Assembly (NCBI GenBank): GCA_021613535.1
Contig: CP075495.1
Span: 4,526,001 to 4,590,000, forward strand
Direction: 5' to 3'
Source: Adineta vaga
Taxonomy: Eukaryota; Rotifera
DNA: 64,000 bases
Positions 40,452-51,500 of this stretch are shown here, piece after piece; position 1 is the stretch's first letter; every line of letters begins with the position of its first letter. A program made the translations under genes and the position numbers. A model generated the notes under the pieces. It saw nothing but the letters and a program-made list of their open reading frames with translations. It made no database searches and had not been told where the DNA came from.

Positions 40452-43400
40452 TTACCACTCGTAAGATAAACTAGATACATGACCATTTGAACTGTTTGGT
40501 TGGTCGCATCCAAGAACATTATTGAAGGATGTATGTGAAGTACTTAAAAGATTCGGTTGATTTGATGAAGCAGACGGAGTTCTTGTGATATCTTGACTAG
40601 TAGCTGGTGGATTAACATTGAGACTTTCATCCGTCTTATTTGAATTGGATATATTAAGTAATGAATTACTTTTGAATAATTCATGTCGTTGAGCATTTGT
40701 TCTACTGGTACTTTCTTCTGTTGCTTGTGGTTCTGTCCAAGATTGTTTCATTTCGAATGATTGTTCTCTATTGGCGGTATTGGTTGTATTTATATATTTC
40801 TTAAGAGAATTGTTGTACAATGTCACAAGTAAACTCGATTCATTTCCTTTGTGTGAAGATTTATTAATTACATTTTCTTCTCCACAAGATATATTGTATA
40901 CTTGATAACTTTTGCTAGGTTTTCGTATTCTTACATTGTCATCTGTACTAGAAGATGATCGATTTATACTATTTGAACTTGAATTTATGCGATTGTATTG
41001 TCATTCATCGACCTTTTCTCGTTCTTGTCGACGACGTTTTGCTGCAGGGCTCCTGAAAGAATATGAATTTGATAGGAATTCACTAAAATTCTAAGTTAAT
41101 CATCATTCATTCTCTCTCAATGGTATATCGTTCAAAATTTAAAATTTCACGTTAACTATAGGAGGTGTTCAACCAAACATTCTATCCTTTTTTGTAAACT
41201 TACCATAATAATCGATACAGACAACAAAAACTGCACAATGCCAACGGTAAAGAAATCGATATTAATCCTGCAATCAATCCCCAACTTAGATCTTTACCTA
41301 TGCGAAATAAACACATTTCATTATACTTATCATTCAAGATTGTTTTCTCACTAGACATTATCGGTTAAATTCGTTATTTCGAATAAGACTTACTTTGAAT
41401 CGTTGTTGTTGTTGTTGTTGTTGTTGCTGTCGTCGTCGTCGTCGTCGTAGTTCTAGAAAGAGAGAAGGATACTAGTGGATATAATATTAATCAAATTCAA
41501 GTACAAATCATCAATCAACGAATGAATATATAGCATTTGTCTAGAAATATCCTTCTCTATAACTCACGTTGTAACGCTAGTGGTTGAAGTTGTTCATGAA
41601 GTACTGGATGTTGTCGTGGTAACTGTTGTGGTGCTTGTAGATGTTGTAGTCGATGTTGATGTAGTTGAAGTGGATGAGGACGTGGAAGTGGTGGATGTTG
41701 ATGTTGTAGTTGTCATTACACATGCCAATAGTGGTGATGACATCACTGTAAATGTCACACAGTACACATCAGATTGAGCATATTCTCTAATTGATATGTA
41801 GTCAAATGATTGAAAATAAACTAGGCTTCGCATAGGCAAACTCACTCAGTGTAAGCAGTAGCGCACATCCGTTGTAAACCAATCTGCTCTGCTTCGGGCG
41901 TCCATATAAATTGGACATACGTCACCGATGAGTTTGTGGGTGAAGCTGTTAAACTACTTTTAGTCATACCATCAATTTCATGGGATAGAACAACATCAGC
42001 AATATCAACATCGGAAGGGTTGCATCGATTAAATATCGTTAGATTAAAGATCTTGGTTATACCAACGACCACGTCGAAACAACCAGTAAGAGGCTGTATG
42101 ATAGATTCATATGGACAGGTTGGTTCAGGCATGACATAGATGAGGAATTGTACTGGTGTTGAACTCATAGGAGTAGTACTTGATGAGTTAATGAAGTCTT
42201 CAATCTAAAGTAAGATAAATCATACGATTTCTATATTATATGAAGAAAAATGTTCCATATTCGCATTTAACATTTAATCAGAAGTATATTTTGTATGGAG
42301 TTATGACTAAACTGCAATTGATGATTTGGAAGCAAGATTTCGTATGGAATAGATTTAAGATTTATTAATCTACTCTAGAATTGGAACTCAAAAAACAATT
42401 TTTTCTCGAAACTTATTGCAAATGATGTCTGCTCGTTTTTCATTGATTCTTATGCAAAATAATTTTTAAGAATTATTACAGTGTATATTGGCTACTAAAC
42501 ATATTCGCTTCGGCTAGTATATATACAACTTCTAGTCGCGAAATGCAGCGACTTAAATTAAGTCTGTGTTCATAGAACTGATAAGACTTCGAGACAAAGA
42601 ACATAGCTTCTATACCTGAATAGCGGCTGCATACCAAGTGTCAGGTGTTAAACCCTTGATAGATAATGTGCAGCTAGTTAGCGTAGTGTTGCTGGGTACG
42701 CTACTGGATAGCATGTACCTCCACATTTGTTGATTGCTTGACGTACGGGATAGGTTGACGTTGGTTTCAGTATTTCTGGAGTATCAACAGTGGTTGTTCC
42801 AGCGACACAATCAGAAAATGACAAACATGCTAAACCGCTGCAAGTGGTAACTACACATGCCGAACACTTACAAGAACATAGAAAACACATTTGGTTGCGC
42901 AACCAAAAAGACAAATCGCTCTTTTTCTTCGAATGAGTATATCTTTGTCGAAAGTTGAAGTCTCATATGTAGTTGTGAATAATTGATCATTATATAACGC
43001 ATCATTAACTTCTCTTCGTCGACGATATCCATGCGAATACTCTGACCAACGACAATGTACATCGTCACCGGCGTTTACATCCGAAACTGGTATCTGAATT
43101 TGGCTTGTTCTATTCACAACGATATATTGAGGAGATATAACTCCAGAAGTTGGTGGTGTATTTATGATACCATCGGGTCGCATTCGTAGATCAACATAAG
43201 TAGTGATCGACCATTCAAGATTCATAACAGATGGTTTACCAAGTCCTGTCCATGCATTTCCTCGATATGTCAAATAAAAATGTGCATTAGCAGTCAGAGT
43301 GATATTTTGTGAACGTTGACTGGTTAGCATACCTAACGGCGAACTGACAGAAATACAATCTGTGAGAGTTTTTATAGGTTTGGTCGAATATCCACCATCA

Positions 43401-43645
43401 GTCGAACAATCAGCAGTACACGTCAAGTTGGAACCTTGGTTTGCTCGACCACTAGTCGTTATAGGTACATTGTTTGCACATTGTATATTTGGATAAGTCC
43501 ACCAATAGGATTGTTGAATTGTAATTGTAACTGAACTGGAACTATCGCTTGGATCAATTGGTTTCCATGTGATTGTACCTCCATTGAAATGATTTGTGTG
43601 AACAGAATTAAAGTATACCAGTAGAATGAAACAATAAATCATCAT
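40452..43645 (-). pseudogene. Decayed single-pass membrane glycoprotein gene
   Basis: Six minus-strand exons with good splice sites can be traced: 43645-42616, 42204-41846, 41786-41568, 41452-41394, 41298-41204 and 41052-40452. They describe a signal peptide (MMIYCFILLVYFNSVHT), a large N-glycosylated ectodomain starting NHFNGGTITW, a dibasic RRKR, a Cys-rich stretch, GLTPDTWYAAAIQIEDF, a Thr/Ser stalk, a TM segment (LIAGLISISLPLALCSFCCL), and a long polar cytoplasmic tail. The frame is broken four times. Two are apparent one-base losses in exon 1, near 42877 and near 42690. Two are in-frame TGA codons, at 41596-41594 in the stalk and 41003-41001 just after the TM segment. No GT-AG intron I tried removes any of them. 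It was probably a cell-surface receptor or adhesion protein of unknown role. Confidence 0.7.
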
Positions 43646-45265
43646 CTTGGTATCTTTTCTTGGGAAAGAAGTAGATCTAGAAATACTATATATTTACGTA
43701 GATGACAAGTTTTATAACTGAAATGCTACGACCAAAAAACTGCTATGCTTATATATTATCGATAGTTTCATGTTTTCAATGTCCAGATAAGAATCATGTT
43801 TGGATCAAAAATTTGAATAAATTATATTATATGAACTAATGCAATGCAGATTCCTATAAGAACATAACGAAGTATTGTTGTTAGTGAATGGATATATTAA
43901 GATATTCTACTTGTATAGTATGTATTTAAGCAGATATATCATGCAAATTGGTAGCTTCTGATTATCTCAGTAAAACATATGAAGAACAGTATTTAAAATC
44001 GGTTAAGTCTATTTTAATAGATAACTGAAAAGAAATATATCTGATACTTTTATTTTCGAGGCTGAAGAAGATAAAAATAGAAATGTGATTAAGAAATTTT
44101 CAAACCGATTATAAATTAGCTTTGAAAATAGGTGGAGCCTAAGTTTCATTTGAAACAATAAAAAAAAAGTAATTGAAAAAAAAACCAAACTTCAGAGCAT
44201 AACCGATTGAGTGAGTCTTACTCAAAATTCAACACAAAAGAATATACACATCTAGTAATATAAAAATTAGTTCTTATACGTATGTACACTTCTATATACT
44301 AAAGTTTCTTTTTTATAAACAAAAAACACGTAAATATTATTTTCAATAATTAAATTCGGGCGAATAAAGATATTCTTTTAATCCTGCCAGTGTTCGAGCA
44401 AAATTCATGCATAGCTACTGCTTCTTTGCACTCGTATAAATATTACGACCATAAAATCTCGATGAACTCGGCGGTGTCCTTGTTTTCGTTTATTGACGAA
44501 AAAAGTGCATTATTAGTGAATCTCATTGTTTGTATTGGAACAAAATAATTTATTTTTATTTGAATACGATTTTTCTGATAAAAAAATTCGCAGTATAGAC
44601 AGTTGATTGATAGTGAATGTAAGACTAATCTCGTTGAAAAATTCTTTTCAATCGACAAAAGAAATCCGTCTCTCTCTTAAATAGAACATCTTAAATAACT
44701 GACGAGAGATTCATTCAATCTTCTTTGAGAATTTAGCTCCAGACCTATCAAATACTATTCATAACACCGCATCAATAAAATACATGAAAGATTTCATTTC
44801 TCAGACATAGCATATGTATGTATGTATGTATGTATAATTATGACGTATCAGATGAAGTGAAATAAAGCATTCCTTGCACAGTGGATATATCTTTTTAATA
44901 GCAAAAAATGAAATCTATTTTTTGTAAAAAAATCTACTCTGGGAAAGAATAATTCACTGCAAACTCGAAAGGATAGGAAATATCAATGTTAATTAAAATA
45001 TTTATTATGAAATATATTTGATATATGAGAATGGAGCTGAATAGGACTATAGAAGAACTTTCAAATTTCTTCACGTTTGGACAATCAATATCGTGATGTA
45101 TGGAGAGGATTGCTATAATCAACTGGATTCCATGATGTTGATTCAAGTTCTTAATCTTTCTTTGTCAGAAAACAATTTGATGAGCATTTCGACTATCGAA
45201 TATTTCATCAGAATCTGGTATGTTATTCATTGTATCAATAGATGATATCCCATGTCCAACAGGTT
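43646..45265. other. Intergenic region between the two minus-strand gene remnants
   Basis: AT-rich with no supported gene; minus-strand frames at 44443-44658 and 44934-45146 lack any family feature. It may contain further, unrecognisable remnants of the membrane glycoprotein family. Confidence 0.35.
44813..44834. repeat. (TATG)n microsatellite
   Basis: About five units of a TATG tetranucleotide. Confidence 0.75.
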
Positions 45266-45656
45266 CTAAACAGTATGAAATTTTATTATATATTTTTGAT
45301 TTGTCCAAACATTTTCCATTTCAAAAGATTGTTCAGTATTGGGTGTCTTTACTACATTGACAGATTTTCTATTCTTGTCAGTGTGCAACGTAGCTAACAA
45401 ACGTGACGCATTTTCGATTGTTGTACATGTAACCTTCAGTGCAACTAGAGGTACAACATGCTCAGCAAATCGAACTTAATCTTCCTTTCATAATGAATGT
45501 ATCGTTCTCATCAAATATTGGTATTTTAAATACCACTGCAGGTAATATTGGATCAAAATCGGAATCAATTTGACTTCGTCGACGATATTTTCGGTTATTT
45601 CTATGCAATAACCATTTATTTAAACAAAAAACGATTGATATTAGGAGCAATCTCAT
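45266..45656 (-). pseudogene. Truncated remnant related to the membrane glycoprotein gene
   Basis: Minus-strand remnant in two frames. The first part (45656-45462) encodes a hydrophobic segment (LLLISIVFCLNKWLL) followed by a basic RNNRKYRRR, as after a TM helix. The second part (about 45436-45266, another frame) encodes ASRLLATLHTDKNRKSVNVV and NTEQSFEMENVWTN. These align with ESSLLVTLYNNSLKKYINTT and REQSFEMKQSW in the cytoplasmic tail of the downstream pseudogene. No ectodomain exons are found upstream. It is best read as the surviving 3' end of a tandem duplicate, though an unspliced intron between the two parts cannot be excluded. Confidence 0.5.
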
Positions 45657-45660
45657 TTCT

Positions 45661-46945
45661 AGATTCTCTTGTTCGCCGGAATACTTCTGTTACACAGCAG
45701 ACAGTCGATTTGTAATCTCTAGTTAGAAAAATTTTGAATACGTTCGTTTATTCTTGTAAGTACCTTGTTTTTCTTCTCTCTTTCATCTATTCATTTGCAT
45801 AAACGTAAAATGACAAACGTGCATAATAATTTTATTTTAGATATAAGTTGTCCTTCATCAAAAGATTGTTTACACGATCAATAAGGTGATATTAATTTCA
45901 TTCATTACTTCGACAAGATGAGATAAGATATGGTTTAAAAGAGTAGCGATTAATTTATTGAAAATGGATACATTATGAAGTTATTTAATGAAATTCTGCA
46001 ATCTTTAATCATCGATAATAATGATATCAGAACGAAGAACATCATTTGTTTGCCTTTTTTGAAACAAAACAAATTAAATATGAACGTTGTTCATTAGCAA
46101 ATGAATGTTTAACAATGCAATACTATAGAAACAAAAGATATTACCTATTGTTTGACACAAACTATGCATGTCATAGATTTCAAATACATTTTCTCATAAT
46201 TATTTTCATATTTTTGAGTTTCTCAGCTAATAGATTTTCTATATTTTCCTTCAAGTATTTCCGCTCTCTGTTCTATAACCTATCTAAAAATTTCTCGTTC
46301 GCTTTCAATTAATTATCAATAAATATCAACTATAATACAGTTTTTTCTCCTAAATCAATACGACGTTTAACCAAAATATGATTTATGAAACGGCAATGGT
46401 TTCCTTTAACTACTATTCACATTTATAAAGAAAAAGAGAGAGAATTTGTCATGTTGTTGTTAAAGCAACCTATGCACATATTTACATAAAACGCCTGCTT
46501 CTCAGTTCACATTACTTTTTTCTTATCTCAAGGAAGAATTTAAACGAAGAACAATTATCCATAAACATCTGGAAGAACATTCAAACTACCGTAAATTGAC
46601 ATTACACATTCTTTTTTTCCTCTTACTCTTTCTTTTTCACTTATTGTGAAGTTTATATACACACCATCAGTCTCTAATTTGCTTGAAACCTCTTAGCAAC
46701 TTCTAACAATTTTCTTCTCTCCTTTCTGCCAAAAATCAACATTCACTCAAATAGCACATACAAAAAAATATCGGAGAGAGAGAGAGAGAGAAGAAAAATC
46801 CTTCTCGTTTGTGATAGTAAAAAGAAAGACGAGATTAAGAACACGTGTATGCCAAGATATTCTATTATTTATAATCTTTTTCTTTCTGTCTTTTAGGTGT
46901 GAAAAACCAAACTTGTCGTGTAATAAAGATTTGTCATAATCAAAA
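45661..46945. other. Intergenic region upstream of the EF-hand gene
   Basis: AT-rich sequence with a GA dinucleotide run at about 46773-46792. A plus-strand open frame at 46046-46312 is hydrophobic and T-rich without a motif and is not called. The 5' UTR of the EF-hand gene probably lies near 46900-46945. Confidence 0.4.
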
Positions 46946-47909
46946 ATGGTAAAAATGAAAATTACGCTAATGACGTATTTTGAACAATTCGATTTTTTTA
47001 GCCACCGAAAAAAGACAAGGGAAAAGGTCCGAAGAAACCAGCGAAGACAGATAAACAGAAAAAAGCCGAAGCTGAAATGATGAGAAAAGTCATCGCTCAA
47101 TATGTAAGTGAAAATTATATTCATTTATAAAATATGAAATTCTTATTCTACAATAGAGTGGTGTTCTCTCTTCCGAAGATATAAAAGGTAACAATAATTA
47201 ACTGAATGTAGTTCCACCTATTTCCCTTAGCAAAAAGCGTCACTAAAAAAAGTAGAGTGTACTTTCCAAACAACTATTTCTATGCATTTACAATCGAATG
47301 GTTAATATTTTTATAGTTTTCATTGAATTATTTAGGAATGAAAGAAATCTTTGATACATATGATACCAATAACGTGGGTTTTATCAAAACGAGTTTACTC
47401 GGATTTATTCTTCGTACATTGGGTTTTAATCCGCGTGAAGCCGACCTTCAACGAGTAGGAAAAGAATACGATCCTGAAAGTAAGAAAAAAAAAACAGTTT
47501 TATTTTCTATAGACGAAACTAACCGAACAATTTGTTCAGGAACAGATCAATTAAAATTTCCAGAATTTGTCGCTTCTATTTTGGGTATACAATCAACTGT
47601 TAGTGACAAGGAAATAATTCCAGCATTTCAAGTTTTTGATCCTGAAAAACGTGGTGTTATAGGAGCAGATGAAATTTTAAAGAGTTTAACCAATGTCGGA
47701 GAAATGCTCGATGAAGTCGAAGCAAAAGCTTTCAAAGATAATCTGAAAATTGATGATCTCGGCTTATTTGATTATACTGGTAAAATTACTCTTCGATTTA
47801 CACGAGTTCTATTCATTTATTCTTTTGTGTTTTAGAATTCTTTAAAAAATTTACAGAACCAAAGAAGAAAAAGAAGAAAGGAAAAAAGAAAGGAAAAAAG
47901 AAGAAATAA
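46946..47909 (+). CDS. Lysine-rich EF-hand (calmodulin-like) protein
   Basis: Six exons join in frame to 197 residues: 46946-46948, 47002-47103, 47157-47187, 47336-47479, 47540-47779 and 47836-47909. The first coding exon holds only the ATG. The protein opens PPKKDKGKGPKKPAKTDKQK and closes with a poly-Lys/Gly tail. Between lie four EF-hand-like units: MKEIFDTYDTNNVGFIKTSL; a degenerate second (ADLQRVGKEYDPE to LKFPEFVASI); AFQVFDPEKRGVIGADEILK; and a degenerate fourth (IDDLGLFDYTEFF). Few loops keep all Ca-binding acids, so strong calcium binding is doubtful. The overall pattern recalls axonemal EF-hand proteins such as EFCAB2/DRC8, but this is only a resemblance. The 60-base intron 47480-47539 has no stop and keeps frame, so a longer isoform is possible. 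Confidence 0.8.
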
Positions 47910-47910
47910 A
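47905..47910 (+). promoter_or_regulatory. AATAAA overlapping the EF-hand gene stop codon
   Basis: The TAA stop (47907-47909) lies within AATAAA. Confidence 0.35.
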
Positions 47911-48572
47911 TACCAGTAGAGAAACTGTTCTGAACAACTATGTTATTTAAAAAAATATAATTTGTAAAGCAAAATAATTATATATATATATATATATATG
48001 GTACTAAGCACAGCCAATGACTTTATGCATGATATGACGATACTACTCTAAAGTTAAGTTTATATCATTGATGGATGTTGAAAAGAATCTATTGATAAAA
48101 GTGATTGTGTAACTAAAAACAACTTTTGATCTGTGAGATTAAAAACATAGGAATTTCTTTTATCTAAATTTATGTTAAACTACTTACTAAATGATTTGTA
48201 TGAAAAAAATATTCAAAGGAGCACATTTTACTCTTTCAGTGAAACAGATAATTCAACATTGCAAATTAACGACGTTTATATCTTTTAACATTTTATAAAT
48301 CAGTAGCCGATCAAAGCTTAGAATAAATTAGTTAAGAAAGTATTGATATTAGTTTTCACTGATCTTGATGTCTTTGAATAATATTCGTAAAAATCTTCGT
48401 TAGCAATTACAATTGTTCATTTTATTTTAGAATCATTTCTTCTAAAATCCACTGAAGTCAAAACGAAGGAAAAGAATACTGACAAAAAACTGTTGAGGAA
48501 AAATGTCCCGTTTAAAAAAAAATATTATGGAAAGTAAAATAGATATGAGTATATTATTCAATATTAATTGCG
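47910..48572. other. Convergent intergenic region
   Basis: Between the EF-hand gene (+) and dynactin (-). It contains a (TA)n microsatellite at about 47981-47999 and otherwise shows no features. Confidence 0.45.
47981..47999. repeat. (TA)n microsatellite
   Basis: Alternating TA run in the intergenic space after the EF-hand gene. Confidence 0.8.
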
Positions 48573-51500
48573 CTAGACACAACCGACAGCTGCGTGCATG
48601 ATACGACGATACTGTTCTTGACTTAAATCGATATCACCACCAGCATGATCACCAGGTAACTGAATTTCGGCGACTAGTTGACGATCTTCCGCAAGAGCCT
48701 AGAACAAAATGCATGAAAAAAAAAAAGATTCGCATTTATCAAAACAAACTTTGGAGAATTGTGGATGTAAAAAAGTTTTCATTTCTGTTTGAATAGTTGA
48801 ACCGGGAAGAATATGACTTTGACATTGATGAAGACGATGATTGAGCTATGAAGAATTCAATAGATTACAAGTGTAATAAAAACAAACTATTTACATTAGA
48901 TGCTGTTTGATCAACTAATTTCATTTTTGAACGTATCAATTCTTGCTTAACAGCAACATTTTCTCCAGTGATTTTATAATTAGCAATAGTACTAAATAGA
49001 TCCTGAATATAAAAAAAAAGTTAAAGAGTATTAATTATAGGATAATGTAAAACATACATTTAAAAGTAGTGATGAACTTTTATAAATATCAGCTATTTCA
49101 GTAGATTTTGTATCTCTCATTGGCATTGAAAGTTGTGTTAATTCATTTGATGTATGATTCATCTTCAAATGCCATACTTCATCTTTTAATAAACGAATAG
49201 TATTTCGGAGTGTTGTCATCTACAAATAATCGATAAATATTTGATCTAAGTGAATGAAATATTTGCACTGTCATACTTCGTGTTCATTAGCTTCAATTCT
49301 ACTTATGTCTTGACTAAGATGTGATGTTAATACGTGTCGTGTTACGATATTTGCACCATCACTTGTGAAACCTGAATAAAGACAAGAAGATGTTGGTCGA
49401 AGTGAGGAAAAGAAATAAACAGTTACTGACCAGAAGAACCAGATATTTTTGGTACAAGACCGATCTTTTTAAGAATAGTATCATCAGTACGTTTCGATTC
49501 CGATTGTTGTTTAAGATGTTCTGTTAGTTTGCTTATTTCTTGTTCGAGTTTTTCATTATCATTTTGTAATACAGCCATGGCATCTTCACAATGTCTAGAA
49601 ATATAAACACATATATATATTTGTATCAGTCTATTATATTGAACTAAAATTACTTAATTTCTTTCTGTGCATTAATTCGTGTTGTTTCAAGATTTTGTAT
49701 ATATTTCGATGTTTCTTCATCGAATTGTTTTAGTAAAGTTTCAAATTTTTTGTCATTTAATGCTAATCGAATACTATGTTCACCTATTTCATCTTGTTTT
49801 AGCTTGAGTAGTTTTTTCAGATCAATTATCTCTTCTTCTTTTAACTCAAAACGACCACGTAATGTATCTAAATCATTCATTAATAGTTTAAATTCATCCG
49901 CAAGTAGATAAATTGCTTGTTTAGACTAAAAAAATAAATTTATCATGATGATAAAAAATAGGATCACTTTTCAACTAACCTTTTCAGTTTGTTCATTCAA
50001 TTTCGTATCAAATAAATCATTTTCTAGTGAATTATTAAGTTTTGTCATTGTTGAAACACTTTCATTCATAGAATTCCTACACAAAAAAGATCGTTTATTA
50101 GCAAAACAGTAGCTAAATAGTTGTTATTCACCAAAGACTTTCATATGGACCATCATCTTCTTTTTTATAGATTTTATCACATGCTTGATATGCAATGCTT
50201 TCAATATCTTGAGAACTAATTCGTTCAGTAGGATCTGAAGTAAATAGTAATCATAATTGTTTGTTCAAATAAAATACAATGAATATATTTACCAGAAAGT
50301 ATGAGAATTTGATTGGTTAAACCAGAGCATATTTCATGAAATGTTTTAGTTAAACGAGTTAGATTTCGAATAGTTAAGTCAATAGCATATATTGTATCGG
50401 TATCAAGAATCAAGAAACGATTTGAATCCTTTTCTTTCGAAACAAGACGATTAATCTATTTTTTAAAGTAATAGAAATAATCAACTGAATTACAAGAAAT
50501 ATCAAATTACTTTGCTTGATTGTGCTCGTAAATGTTCATTACTTTCTATGAGACGTCTAATTAGAATAGCAAATGGACTTCGATCATTACTAGTCTAAAG
50601 AGAAGAAAAACAGTTATGAATGGACAAAATAACATAAATGAGTTTTGTTAAGCATGAAATAAGCAAAGAAATGATAATCTAGCTGGATAGATAGATGACT
50701 AGTAATTATATCGTTGTATGTATAAAATAAAATGAATATTTTCAGATGTAAGCCTTTAAATTATATCAAAGGAATATATATATAAAAGTCGATAAATGTC
50801 TTACAGAAGATTTTCACGATTTTATTTTTTTGAAAATTTGAAAACTAAAGAAATTCTCATACATTTTATGTATTTCATCTTTTCTATGCTACAACGTTAG
50901 AAAGAGTTCCAAGCATACTTTGTACAAAGGTCTGCTATGTACAAGATACAGTAAGATCGCAAATACAACATTCATGCAAATCACATCATTGAGAGAAATA
51001 ACACGCTTCATTTTTTCTTATTATTAATCTTACTTCTTCGTATTCCTACATAATGATAGACATTTCTTTGTTTTTAAATTTCCCATACAAAGATCGTTCA
51101 TCTTACTTTTTGTAAAAGTTGTATCCGTTGAATATCAGTTTGAAGTGCATCACTACTTAACAAAATCACACATACTAAATCTTGTATATAATTAAACATT
51201 GAAAATTTCTCTCGATTCAAATAACTTTGATAGATATGCTAAAAGAAAATAGAAACTCATTATTAATCAATCGAAGGAAAAACGTTTGCTGACTTACTTC
51301 ATAAAATTTTATAGTTTTATCCAATGCATTCAAAGCTATTGAGTCATATAACTGATCCTTTTGTAACAATTCAATCAGAAAATCAAGTGTTTTTTCATGT
51401 GATAATAAATCATGATAAGCATTTGCTAAATGACGAAGACTATCTGCATCGCATATTTCCAATATTCTATAAGAAATCTCGTTCAAAACAAAACATTTTC

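Noticed and set aside
41580-41777. Plus-strand open frame rich in Val and Asp
   Set aside because: It is the reverse strand of the Thr/Ser-rich stalk of the minus-strand membrane glycoprotein pseudogene.
42840-42950. A short intron joining the two frames in pseudogene exon 1
   Set aside because: The only strong donor (GTAAGT) gives lengths that fail to keep an open frame with any nearby AG.
40452-43645. Stop-codon reassignment (TGA as sense) as explanation for the in-frame TGAs
   Set aside because: Beta-spectrin and the PLB1-like gene end at TGA at the expected C-termini, and the same gene also has frameshifts.
46046-46312. Hydrophobic plus-strand frame upstream of the EF-hand gene
   Set aside because: T-rich, no motif, no splice or family support.
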